Part shown: positions 7,170 to 16,170 of the stretch, one piece after another
Layout: every line of letters starts with the position of its first letter
Numbering within the stretch: position 1 is the stretch's first letter
Assembly: GCA_037447605.1 (NCBI GenBank)
Contig: CM074806.1
Location: forward strand, 326,402-347,356
Origin: Zygnema circumcarinatum
Lineage: Eukaryota; Streptophyta; Zygnematophyceae; Zygnematales; Zygnemataceae
DNA: 20,955 bases
Direction of reading: 5' to 3'
Made by a program: the position numbers and the translations under genes
The notes under the pieces: model-generated
The model's database searches: none
What the model was told of the DNA's origin: nothing
What the model saw: the letters and a program-made list of their open reading frames with translations, nothing else

Positions 7170-9302
7170 TCATTCTCTCACACTCGACCTCCTCCTTTTG
7201 GAGCCCTCACTGCTCCCAGTCAGAGGAGAAGCTGTTATCCTCTTCATCCCTTTTGCTGCCGCCTGATCCTCCGTTGACTTCCAAGCCCCGCGGAGGAACA
7301 CCAACTGCTCCAAGTTCAAAGCATTCGATTGGCTCCTTTTCGCCATTCTCAGCTGCCCCTCCACTGAAAAATCCATCTCCGAAGCAGCAGACGTGGCAGG
7401 AATAGCCAACAGAGAACGAGCTAAATTGCTAAGCAGAGGGTACAACACTTGGTGGTTAGCCCACCACTGTAAGGGATTTGCAGGCTCTTTTGAAGTGTGT
7501 ACTAATGTGGGGCAGCTTCTGAAAGCTTTGATTTCATGTTGGAGCTGCTCTAAGTGGTGTTGTTTCTCCACACCGCTCAAACTCACATCCTGCTCACATG
7601 CAAAGTCTTGCTTGGTAGAGGCTCGTCCATTCACAACCCTAAAAATGTCATCTTCATCCTCCACTGAAGCTGCTGCAGCAGCATCGGCTTTCGGAATCAA
7701 TGGCAAGGCTTTCTGCTCGAAAAGGTTGGAGTCCGGAACTGGAGTCATAGTTAATAGAGGGAGTGGCTGAGCATGAGCTATAGCTGCATCAAACCTACTC
7801 ATCATCACAGAAGTGATTTCATCCCAAATAACTCCTTGTTGAGACTCTTCCAAATAAGTCAGGGACTTAGTGCGAGGGTCCAATGCGGCTGCCATGACTA
7901 CCTTCCTTGGCAAAGAAGATAACTCCCCATCTCCGAACCTCTTGGTAAAGTCATCGTACATAATCTTGCCAATATCATGCAAGGAGGGGTCCATGGAGGC
8001 CATGACTTTCCGCAGCGCACAGGAAATTTCATTCAGTAGATAAGGGACCCAGCTTATAGTCACATACCTCTCCCCCTCCAACATCTTCTGCGCCACCATG
8101 AAAGGTTTCAAAAGTATGACTCCCAAAGTGATGATGCTCCAAGCCTCCTCTGAGAGCTTCGCTGAAGGAGGCAAGCTGGCCATCATACCTCGTAAAGGCT
8201 GCTCCAAATGTAGCACAGAAGAGAGCATATTGTACGTACTCCACCAGCGGTTGACTGTGTCAGGAATGAGGTCTCGCCACTTCACTTCCATATCCTCAGC
8301 TAACATTCTAAGAGTGTGAGTGGCCTTTTCAGAGCCTTCAAAGTACCCCACAAGAGCCCTTGCGGACTGCACGAACTCTCCGACTCCATGCCCTTCAAAA
8401 AACTTATTTGTGACGAGCTCTAAGAGATGGCCCAAGCATCCGTGCCAGTCGAAACTTGTCAACATTCTCGAACTTAGCATGGTGGCAGCCATATCCGTTA
8501 CACAAGCCACAATGTTCTCTGGAGGGATCCCATACTCCTTCAGAACTTCATCAAGTTTAGCGCAGACGGATTCCGCCGCTTGGCTTTCTATGAAGGGAGA
8601 GCAGTCTAGCGTTGCTGTCACCAACTCCCAGTCATGGTTGATGTAGCTCACATGCATAGAGCAGAACGGAATTAGGGTTTTCGAAGTCCAAGCTTCCGTT
8701 GTAATGCTGATGCTCTCTCCTTTCAACTGCTGCTGCAAAAGTCCGCGAATTTGAACCTCTAATTCTGACAGCCGTTCGCTCACCACTCCTCTGTCGGGAA
8801 CACGCACTTTCGGCCCTCCATGTCGAACCATGTCCATAAAATCCACGCTCTCTCCCACAGACAAAGGCTGCAAATCATGAACAAGCCATCTCACATACTT
8901 GTCTCCGAATGAAGAAGGGACCCCTTTCTCCACCACTCCATCTGTTGGAGAAGCAGCTAACGGCGAAGATTTCGACTTCTCTGACAAACACTCGAGGTAA
9001 ATTTTTTCATGGTGCCTTTTAAGGTGAAACTGCAGGTTTGTAGGGCTGCTTGAGCTTCCCCTTTTGATGACCATGTCGCAGTAGTTGCAGAATGCAAGCT
9101 CTGGAAACCTTCCATCTTGAAGCACCTTGAAATGTTTCCATGCTGAGGAGCTGACCCCTGAGGGAACTGCCTTCTTGCAGGCTCTCAGCTCTTCAATTGG
9201 CGGAATTGGCTCTTTATTCCGTCGCAACATTATACCAGTCGAAGGCGGCGAAGCAGGTGATGCGTCTCCTTGCAAAGGTGAGGTCATCATGGCTTCTGGC
9301 AT
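7170..9302 (-). CDS. hAT-family transposase with BED zinc finger
   Basis: A single uninterrupted 710-codon frame. The ATG at 9302 is the first after an in-frame TAG in GGTTAGTTACA-side sequence upstream. Residues 52-100 form a BED-type zinc finger (W55, C72-N-Y-C75, H93 to H98). The RNase H-like core follows: TTEAWTS at 201-207, VTD at 268-270, the C289-x2-H292 motif, RWWSTYNML at 352-360 and AALDPRTK at 472-479. The C-terminal hAT dimerisation region is 609-672, with LARSLLAIPATSAASE ending at E642. A basic tail KRRRS (702-706) may be a nuclear signal. In hAT enzymes the catalytic triad is D, D, E; here the first position is E203, the second D270 and the third E642. No frameshift or stop is seen, so it is either a young element or a domesticated gene. 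I could not locate terminal inverted repeats or 8-bp target duplications. It may bind DNA and cut-and-paste its own element in the nucleus. Confidence 0.93.
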   Translation of the reverse strand: MPEAMMTSPLQGDASPASPPSTGIMLRRNKEPIPPIEELRACKKAVPSGVSSSAWKHFKVLQDGRFPELAFCNYCDMVIKRGSSSSPTNLQFHLKRHHEKIYLECLSEKSKSSPLAASPTDGVVEKGVPSSFGDKYVRWLVHDLQPLSVGESVDFMDMVRHGGPKVRVPDRGVVSERLSELEVQIRGLLQQQLKGESISITTEAWTSKTLIPFCSMHVSYINHDWELVTATLDCSPFIESQAAESVCAKLDEVLKEYGIPPENIVACVTDMAATMLSSRMLTSFDWHGCLGHLLELVTNKFFEGHGVGEFVQSARALVGYFEGSEKATHTLRMLAEDMEVKWRDLIPDTVNRWWSTYNMLSSVLHLEQPLRGMMASLPPSAKLSEEAWSIITLGVILLKPFMVAQKMLEGERYVTISWVPYLLNEISCALRKVMASMDPSLHDIGKIMYDDFTKRFGDGELSSLPRKVVMAAALDPRTKSLTYLEESQQGVIWDEITSVMMSRFDAAIAHAQPLPLLTMTPVPDSNLFEQKALPLIPKADAAAAASVEDEDDIFRVVNGRASTKQDFACEQDVSLSGVEKQHHLEQLQHEIKAFRSCPTLVHTSKEPANPLQWWANHQVLYPLLSNLARSLLAIPATSAASEMDFSVEGQLRMAKRSQSNALNLEQLVFLRGAWKSTEDQAAAKGMKRITASPLTGSSEGSKRRRSSVRE

Positions 9303-10030
9303 AACAACAACTAGACCAATCTAGGTTAGTTACATATCCTCATCTTCTGATCACCCCCTGTCTCCTACTCTCTCCCTTACTTCCTCACTCTCTCTCCACG
9401 CTCTCCGTTTCCCTCACATATTCCAGGTCTTCTACCCTACTTTATGTCCTCTTCCACTTCTCCCCACTTTTCTTTTTCTTTCCCTGTCTACGTTGTCCCT
9501 CCCCACTTCCACGAACTCCTGCCCTCAACAACATCCAACCCTCAATATACAACCACACCCACTCCTCACAGTATTTCCTTCCACCACAAACCATCCTGCA
9601 TCACATCAAATCCTTCCACGCAGAACAGACATCATCCGCATCACTTTTCATCCTGCATCTCATGACATCCCTCAAAACACATCAGACACCACCCTGCATC
9701 GCTTCGCGTCCCTCCAGACACACAAAACATTATCCTGCACCTCACCACATCCCTCAAAACACATCCCCCCTCGTCCTCCAATCCTCTTCTCCCTCCTCAC
9801 CCCTCCTCCCTCCACCCCAAATCTCCTCCCTCCCTCCCCACTCCCTCCACCCCAAATCTCCTCCTTCCCTCCCTCCTCCCTCCACCCCACATCTCCCTCC
9901 CTCCTCCCTCCACCCCACATCCCCTCCTCCCTCCCTCCTTCCCCCATCATTTCCCCACACACATCATCTCACTCCTTCGCACCTCTCTCTCTCTCTCCCT
10001 ACCGTACAGCGCCGTACAGCTCCTTCCTAT
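9303..10030. repeat. Pyrimidine-rich spacer 5' of the transposase
   Basis: On + this is C/T/A sequence with almost no G. From about 9780 to 9950 it holds a tandem repeat of roughly 35 bp built on CTCCCTCCACCCCAAATCTCCTCCCTCC. Open frames on both strands are compositional (S/P/H-rich on +, G/E/W-rich on -). The transposase promoter must lie at the right-hand side of its ATG, but no clear core element was seen. Confidence 0.6.
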
Positions 10031-10815
10031 TTCAGCAGTATCGCCTGCAGCGCGAGCGAGGGAGGGAGGCCGCGCGAGAGCCCTGCCCTGCGCGTATCGC
10101 CGTATCCCTCTCTGCCCGCGTACTGTACTGTACTGCCCTGCCCCGCCAGCCGCCGCCCCGCACTCCCCCGCCCCCTAAATATGTATCGCCCGCGATACAG
10201 GGAGGGATGGAGGGAGACGGCGCAGGGTTACGGCTAGGGCTAGGGTTCAGGCCCAGGGCGAGGGTTTCTGGTCCTGCCCTGCCGGCCGTACCTGCTGCCC
10301 TGAACCCCAAAAAGATTGAAAGGAACGAAAAAAACAATGCGATTGCCGACGTGCGAACGCGCCCAGAATTGTCGTTGTGGTCGTTCGATGGCGCCGTACC
10401 GTACGGACATGGGAGAGACTTTCTCGCGTTCCATGTGAAAAACACTTGCTTTTGATTTGAGACGTGTCACGGCCGACGGTTTCCATGCGGTTTGCCACGA
10501 CCACGGCCACAAAACGGAAACATCGTGACACATGTGCCGCCAAAATGCAATTCTTGTGCCACGTGGCACTTCCCCATTCGTAACTGCCATCGCCTTAGGC
10601 AACACTTTTCACAATTTCTTAATATTGGCTCCTTCGCAAACCCAACAAAACACAAGACCAAGCATCACACAACATTGTATTGTCTTTGTTTCCTAAAAAA
10701 AAGTAGTTCATGCTTTGATGTTACATCACGTCAAGTCATGTTGTTCGAAGCACCTCCCTAGTCCCAAGTGAACAACATGAACTCCCCAAAATCCATGAGT
10801 TGTTGTTCCCTTTAT
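10031..10815. other. Spacer with short palindromes
   Basis: No gene is supported. It includes GTATCGC/GCGATAC arms with a 2-nt gap (10183-10198), repeated GTACTGTACTGTACTG (about 10120-10137), some degenerate CTAGGG motifs (10228-10250), and a perfect 14-bp palindrome GTGCCACGTGGCAC (10556-10569) with a G-box core. The right end is probably the 3' flank of the helicase gene. Confidence 0.45.
10556..10569. promoter_or_regulatory. Perfect G-box palindrome
   Basis: GTGCCACGTGGCAC is self-complementary over all 14 bases and centred on CACGTG. It is an ideal homodimeric bZIP/bHLH site, but isolated and not next to an evident start. Confidence 0.35.
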
Positions 10816-13800
10816 CTACGAGGGGGAGGCCTTGACCCTCCCCGCAGATTTGGGGGGCTCCTTCCCCCTCCCTTGGCGGCACGTGCTCTTAGCGCAGGCC
10901 TTCATGGCCTTGGCGATGCCTTCATCCTCGGACCCTTCAACAAAGCACCCGCGTTTTTGGGCATCTTGGATGAGGCTGTGCCATGTTTCATCGCCGGCGC
11001 ACAATGTTGGGGAGTGGCCCACAACCCACACAATATGGCGACCTCTCGTTATAGCCACGTTCAACCTGCGAAACGTTGAATGGAGAAGGCGGAAAAGTTT
11101 AGAATGTTTAGGGGAACCCAAGACCCCAAGCAAGCCTCTAGTCTATCAAGAGGTTTCATGATTTTCATAAAGTAATTCACATAATGATGTTGAAAGATGA
11201 CATGCAATTGAATGGCAAATGAATGAAACAGAGGGCAGTGAATTGAAACAGGGGAAACTATACCTCCGACAGTCCCTTAGAAAGCCGACATTTCCGACCC
11301 CATTCGCCCTCACTGCTGAGAAGAGTATCACGTCACGTTCCCTTCCTTGAAACCCGTCCACAGATTTCACTTCAACCTCAAATTTGAACTTCGATTTTTT
11401 TGACCCCAATGTTTGGACGAGGCGCTGCTCTATCATCGCAACTTGACTTTTGTACGGAGTGATCACTCCCACGTCAGTATTTGGAAGTTTGCTTCTCTCA
11501 CATTCTGCACCACAAAGCGCAATGCTCTTTGAAGTTCTCGAAAGGAAAGGAGCGAACCGCAAGTACAGCTTTAGGTTACATGCAGCAAAAGGGGCCTCTA
11601 TTTGCTAAGAAATACAGCTATGGTGCATTTAAACAGATGTTAAATCTATGTTACAAGGACAATCGCAGTTAGTTATTTCCCTGCACCTGATTGCAGCCGC
11701 TGCAGGAGATGCAGAACCACTGCAACTTCCGTCTCATTGTGAGAGGAAGACCCTCCCTCCTCCTTAGCCTCACAGCCTTCACTCACATTGATAAAGGCAT
11801 ATGCTCCAAAAATCTTTTGATATTCTCGTTTGTTTTCGAAGCTCATTACATTTTCTCCGTTTTCAATATCCCCATTGTAGAAATGCTTCCGGGGCCAGAG
11901 ACTGATCTCTGGATTCATCCTGTACTGAACCTGCAAGAGATGCGCTCTGTATCCGTTTATTTGAAGGCGCTCGAATAAGCTTCGACCATATCCACATTCC
12001 TTTGCAGCCTGCAACATGAGAAAAAAAAAAATTCAAAAAATCAATCTCTGTGACTTTGAGGCATGCATGCACTCACTCGCAGATTTTTCCAAACAACATG
12101 CAAAATGTAGCTATTACAAAGCAGAAAAAGTCTGTATACCCTTCCATATTTTCATTCTCAGCAAACACAAAGAGGAGGAAAATGAGGGAAACCTTGCTGA
12201 AAACTGTGGCAGGAAGCTGCTTGGGATCCCCTACAAGGGCAACCTGTTGAAGACCAGGAATATTAAGAGCAATGATGCTCTCTGCTTCCACCAATTGAGC
12301 CGCTTCATCCACCAACAGAAGATCAAAATCTGCAGATTTTTTAACAATGCTTTTCCCTGCAGTCGAAACTGTGCAGAAGAGCAGGTTTGCGTGTGCAATG
12401 CAATTTTTTGCAATTATCTTTGTCTGTAATTCCTTTCCTTCTATTTTCTTTTTCCTTCCTTTTGTCTTTCCTTCCTTAAAATCTTCCAGAATTTCGTGAA
12501 TAACGTATCCTGGGCAGGACTTCAACGCCTCAAATAGATTCTTCTTCTGCCTCTGAAAGCGCAGTTCTAGGTCTGAAGGAAATTTCTGAGTCATACTTTT
12601 TATGTTTCCTGCGAAAAGATTGCCATCCATATCTCTAGAGATCCAGATTTTCAATTGAGTTGAATCAACAGTGGGAGAATGAATGGTTTTCTGAATGGAG
12701 CAGACCGTCTTCACTGCTTCCTCTATCTTTTCATATTCTTCATCTCCAATATAGTAACTGGGAAGATCGAAAAGCAAAGTGTTTCCACCATCCTTCATAT
12801 TTCTAGCGAGTCGGTCGAACTTCTCGTGAAAAAACTCCAAAAAACTCCGTCTCTTTGAATCATTCCCATGGAATTCTGCTTCCCTATATTGCTTAAGCCC
12901 ACCGTTCAATAAATCCAATAGGGCTTTTGCAGAAGCTTGCCAGCCAAAGGAGGGTTGCAGAGCCCTATAAATTCTTGATGCTCGGTCTAACTTTTTGTTT
13001 CTTCCAAAAAATATTTCTTTAAGTGGACCTCCGAAGTTTATACGCTCTTCATTTCCAATCAGAGCTATGTCTCCTTTCCGAAGAGACCTAATTTTCCTTC
13101 CCACAGTTTGAAGACCACCATCATTCGGTCGTTGCAGGTTCCAAAAATTTCCAAACTGAATTACTTCTTTCTCTCTAGCATGCTCGAAATTTGAACTTAT
13201 GGCTTTGAGATACTCCAAAGTACGCAAAGCCACTACCGAAACAGCTGTGTTGGTAGGAGCACACACCACGGTTCGAAACCCCGAACAACTTACTATAGAA
13301 AGGAGTGCTGCTATCGTCGAAGTTTTCCCAGTTCCCGGCGGGCCCTGAATAAGTTGCACTCTTTTCTCCAAAAGTGAGGATGTCAGCTGCTGCTGCTGCA
13401 TATCATTCCCTTTGATTGCACTCTTTGAACCGAGATTTTTCATCATTTTTCTATCGTTTTTAGCCCCATCTCTGCATAGCAATGCCTGCAGAACTCGAGA
13501 AACTGCCCTCCCTTGAGATTCGTTCAACCCACAGCATTGTGAACTATAGCCCTCAGCAGTTTCAAGGAGTTTTTCATCACAAGCAGATAGCAGAGAATGA
13601 GGTTCCATTTCGCCTTGTTTAGGGTACAGGGTCAGCGACTCGAATGCTTTGAAAATGGAGAAATTTGACACCTGAAAAGGGGACAGTCGCATTAGTCATT
13701 GCAAGTCAATGGGTGAGAACGAGCGAGTCTCTCTAAAACCACTATCTTTGTCAAGATTCTCGGAGCTCCCTTCTCATTTGGATGTATAGAAAGCATCAGA

Positions 13801-14801
13801 ATCAGCATCAGAAAGCATAAGATTTTTTTTTCATCTGAAAAAAAAATGTTATCTGATAAACTATCTCTCGCCCCTTCCGCACACAATATGCAGCACTGCC
13901 TTTCAAACCCTAAAAATATTCTGAGCATCGTCATAATGCTTTCCAGTTCAAAGCACTCATGCAACATCCTCGTACCTTTCCTTCATCCCCTCCGTTTTTG
14001 CAAAGAACTTCTTTCAAAAGAGTCAAATCTGGACCCTTTTTCATGCTTTTGCATGCTTCTTGTTGTTGCAGAGCCTCCCATATCCGCTTCGAGGTTGCAA
14101 GACAGTCCAAACTTGTGGCGAACCATGTCCGAATTTTCCCTTTCTTCAATGCGGCAAGTTCTGGAGATACAATGGGAGCGTAAATGTTCGCTTCAAACAC
14201 TTGCTGGTTTGAATCTCTGACATTCTCCACAATTGCGAGAGTGAATGATTCTCCGTTTAGGTCTTCAAGACAATGAGGTCTCTTCATCGATATAAGGAGG
14301 AGATCAGTTGGCTTCAGTTTCGCATCCGTCTCATATGACTGAGAAGCATCCGCCACGAGGGAAAATAAAATTGTTTGAACATGACTTGAGGAGGAGGAGG
14401 AATTCTCTTTCCTATTTGGTTCTCTTTTTTGTTTTTTGAATGCGTTTATCTTGATTCGAACAGAGGGTAATGACGAGATATCTTCCAAACTCTGTTGCAG
14501 TTTTGCTCGGGACTCTTCGAGCAGCGGAAGCTCGAAGCTCTGCAAGTAACCTTCCACTGATTTGAAGGTTTCCGGAATGGTCTTTAACTGCAAAAAAAAT
14601 TCCAACATTACAAGCTGAAAAAAATTGAGCACACGCACCAATACAGAAAAAGATACTGCGCAAATGAGTATCAATGAAATGAGGATTCTGCCCAAAAAGT
14701 CAAACCTGGTTCGTGTGGAGCCGTTCGTTCAGTATCTCTTTCAGGCTCCATTTCAGAATCTTAGAATCAATGTTCGGATTAGTGCTGCCCTCCCCTGCCA
14801 T
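10816..14801 (-). CDS. SEN1-like superfamily 1B helicase, six exons
   Basis: Coding exons on the minus strand are 14801-14706, 14587-13976, 13671-12193, 12008-11687, 11504-11264 and 11065-10816; all introns are GT...AG and all phases match. The sum is 3000 nt, 999 residues plus TAG. Motifs in order are Q-like LNESQ 285-289, Walker A GPPGTGKT 346-353, Ia CAPTNTAV near 373-380, Walker B DEAAQ 691-695, motif III GDPKQLPAT 717-725, motif IV QYRMNPEIS 757-765, V VDGFQGRERD 885-894 and VI NVAITRGR 919-926. This order and the ECGYGRSLFERL and PRKHFYNG blocks match the SEN1/MAGATAMA3 and plant 'tRNA-splicing endonuclease positive effector-like' clade, known as 5'-3' RNA or RNA:DNA helicases that resolve R-loops and aid transcription termination. 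About 300 residues separate motifs Ia and II, a typical insert of the plant-type clade. The N-terminal exon starts with ATG at 14801; a TTTGCAG acceptor just upstream suggests a 5'-UTR intron. Introns are 118-304 nt. All catalytic residues are intact. The gene is divergent from the DnaE-like gene. Confidence 0.9.
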
Positions 14802-15249
14802 GTGTGGCCTGCCTGCAAATGAATGGAAACATTGGGAGTCTCTTTATAAGGAAGAAACCGAATGATACCAAGATCAACTTTCCATTGCATTATGTGAAAT
14901 TTCCAATTCCCGAATCCAGCGTAAAATAAGCGCATACTTTGCTTGGTTTTATCTCTCCCTATGATTCTTCAAAAACTGAAAAAGATTCATCAAAAGTTGC
15001 TACTTGAACACATGCAAGGATTGTCCAATTTTTTATAGGACTTTTAACAACAACAAAAACCTTCAGATGCTTGAATGCTTCAGATCATAACAGTGCCCTC
15101 ACTTTTTCCGTGTCTTGGAGAAAGTAAATCTTCAGTTCAAACAGCAGCGACTTAAAAGGGACCTCTGCTCACATTTCTCGCTCTTCACTCCCTGCTCAGT
15201 TTTGCATGCATCTGCCGAAGCGCAAAATCGCTCACGATCGCATGCAACA

Positions 15250-15313
15250 GCATGCAACCGTTGGATCACCATTGAAAACCAATTGAAAATCGGTTGATCC
15301 AACGGCTGCATGC
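15250..15313. repeat. 19-bp inverted repeat (hairpin)
   Basis: The left arm GCATGCAACCGTTGGATCA (15250-15268) pairs with TGATCCAACGGCTGCATGC (15295-15313) with one mismatch and a 26-nt loop that itself holds a direct repeat of ATTGAAAA. The CCGTTGGATC core is a motif I associate with plant promoters and small transposons. It may be a small MITE-like remnant or a regulatory dyad. Confidence 0.6.
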
Positions 15314-15652
15314 CATCGGGAAAATTCTCGAACCTCTCTGCGCCGTCGATCTCATCAATTTGTCGCAGATCTACTACCATGTCGATCTCCTCTCTCATTG
15401 GTGCACATTCCAACACAGAAAGCGCAGATCTTGTGGATCCAAGATAAAAGGGTTCCATGTCGCAGTCCCGTCCAACCAGAAGTTCCTTTCCATGAAAAAG
15501 TTAGCGTGCACGGTAATTTTCCCACAGCCACCGTAACTGCGTTCCGTGAATCCACGAGGGACCTTGGCAGAACTACGATATATTGACGATACGATAATTC
15601 GATATACACGATATTCCCACCGTCTTTTTTTTTTCGTTGCCACGTCGACTGA

Positions 15653-15675
15653 CGTTGACTCCTTGGAAGTCAACG
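15653..15675. promoter_or_regulatory. Inverted W-box pair
   Basis: CGTTGACT (15653-15660) and AGTCAACG (15668-15675) are perfect inverted arms around CCTTGGA. TTGAC is the core of the W-box bound by WRKY factors, and the pair sits inside the divergent spacer. A third CGTCGACTGACGTTGAC stretch is directly adjacent. Confidence 0.4.
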
Positions 15676-16039
15676 CCGTGATTGCTTCTCCTTAAAGGGA
15701 ACAAAAATAATAAGAAAACCCTAAAGCCCCCTTAAACCCTACAGTCTTAACCCTCTACCTAAACCCTAAACCCTAAACAGGCTAAGCTCTAATGAAACCC
15801 TAGTGTCGCTGAATCCTAATCCGCTGAAATGGGAAATGCTCACTTGAGAAAGTTCTGAACCCTAAAATTTTCAACCGAACATGCCCAATCCTGAGCATTG
15901 AACCCTTTTTTACTCACCTTAATTCCAGAACATGTGAATCCCAGAGTCCCTGAACCCTAATTTTCTCCAATTTTCTCCGAACCGAAAACGACAAAAAAAA
16001 ACTGCCAATTCCCTAAATCCTAAACTGCCAATTCGACCC

Positions 16040-16170
16040 ATGCAGGCCACGTGGCAGCCTGTGAGTGGCAGCTGCTACGCCACGTGGATGATCCCGGACC
16101 TGCCACGTGGCAGACCGTCAGCCTTGTCACGCTGCCTTTTCTCTCCCTGCAGAGCGCCACGTGGCAGCTT
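16040..16170 (+). promoter_or_regulatory. G-box array at the 5' end of the DnaE-like gene
   Basis: Four CACGTG palindromes, each as GCCACGTGG, at 16048-16053, 16081-16086, 16104-16109 and 16158-16163, with GTGGCAG(C) following three of them. They overlap the first possible ATGs (16040, 16088) of the reading frame that enters the polymerase exon, so either these ATGs are not the true start or the array is translated. Its similarity to the array at 6309-6490 suggests related control. Confidence 0.5.

Larger units (their letters stand above)
14802..16039. promoter_or_regulatory. Divergent spacer between helicase and DnaE-like genes
   Basis: This 1.2-kb region separates the two divergent starts and should hold both promoters and the helicase 5' leader. 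The helicase side is AT-rich with a likely leader intron acceptor (exon resuming at 14812). The middle carries two hairpins (listed separately). From about 15715 to 16025, telo-box-like AAACCCTAAA and degenerate CCCTGAACCC motifs dominate. A 108-residue open frame at 15458-15132 (-) has no recognisable domain and is left out. Confidence 0.45.

Noticed and set aside
10032-10605. Overlapping minus-strand frames of 98-137 residues
   Set aside because: Low-complexity GC-rich and polypurine sequence, no conserved motif and several overlapping frames of equal merit.
15132-15458. 108-residue minus-strand open frame in the divergent spacer
   Set aside because: No recognisable domain, crosses the 19-bp hairpin, and lies in a likely promoter; kept only as a note.
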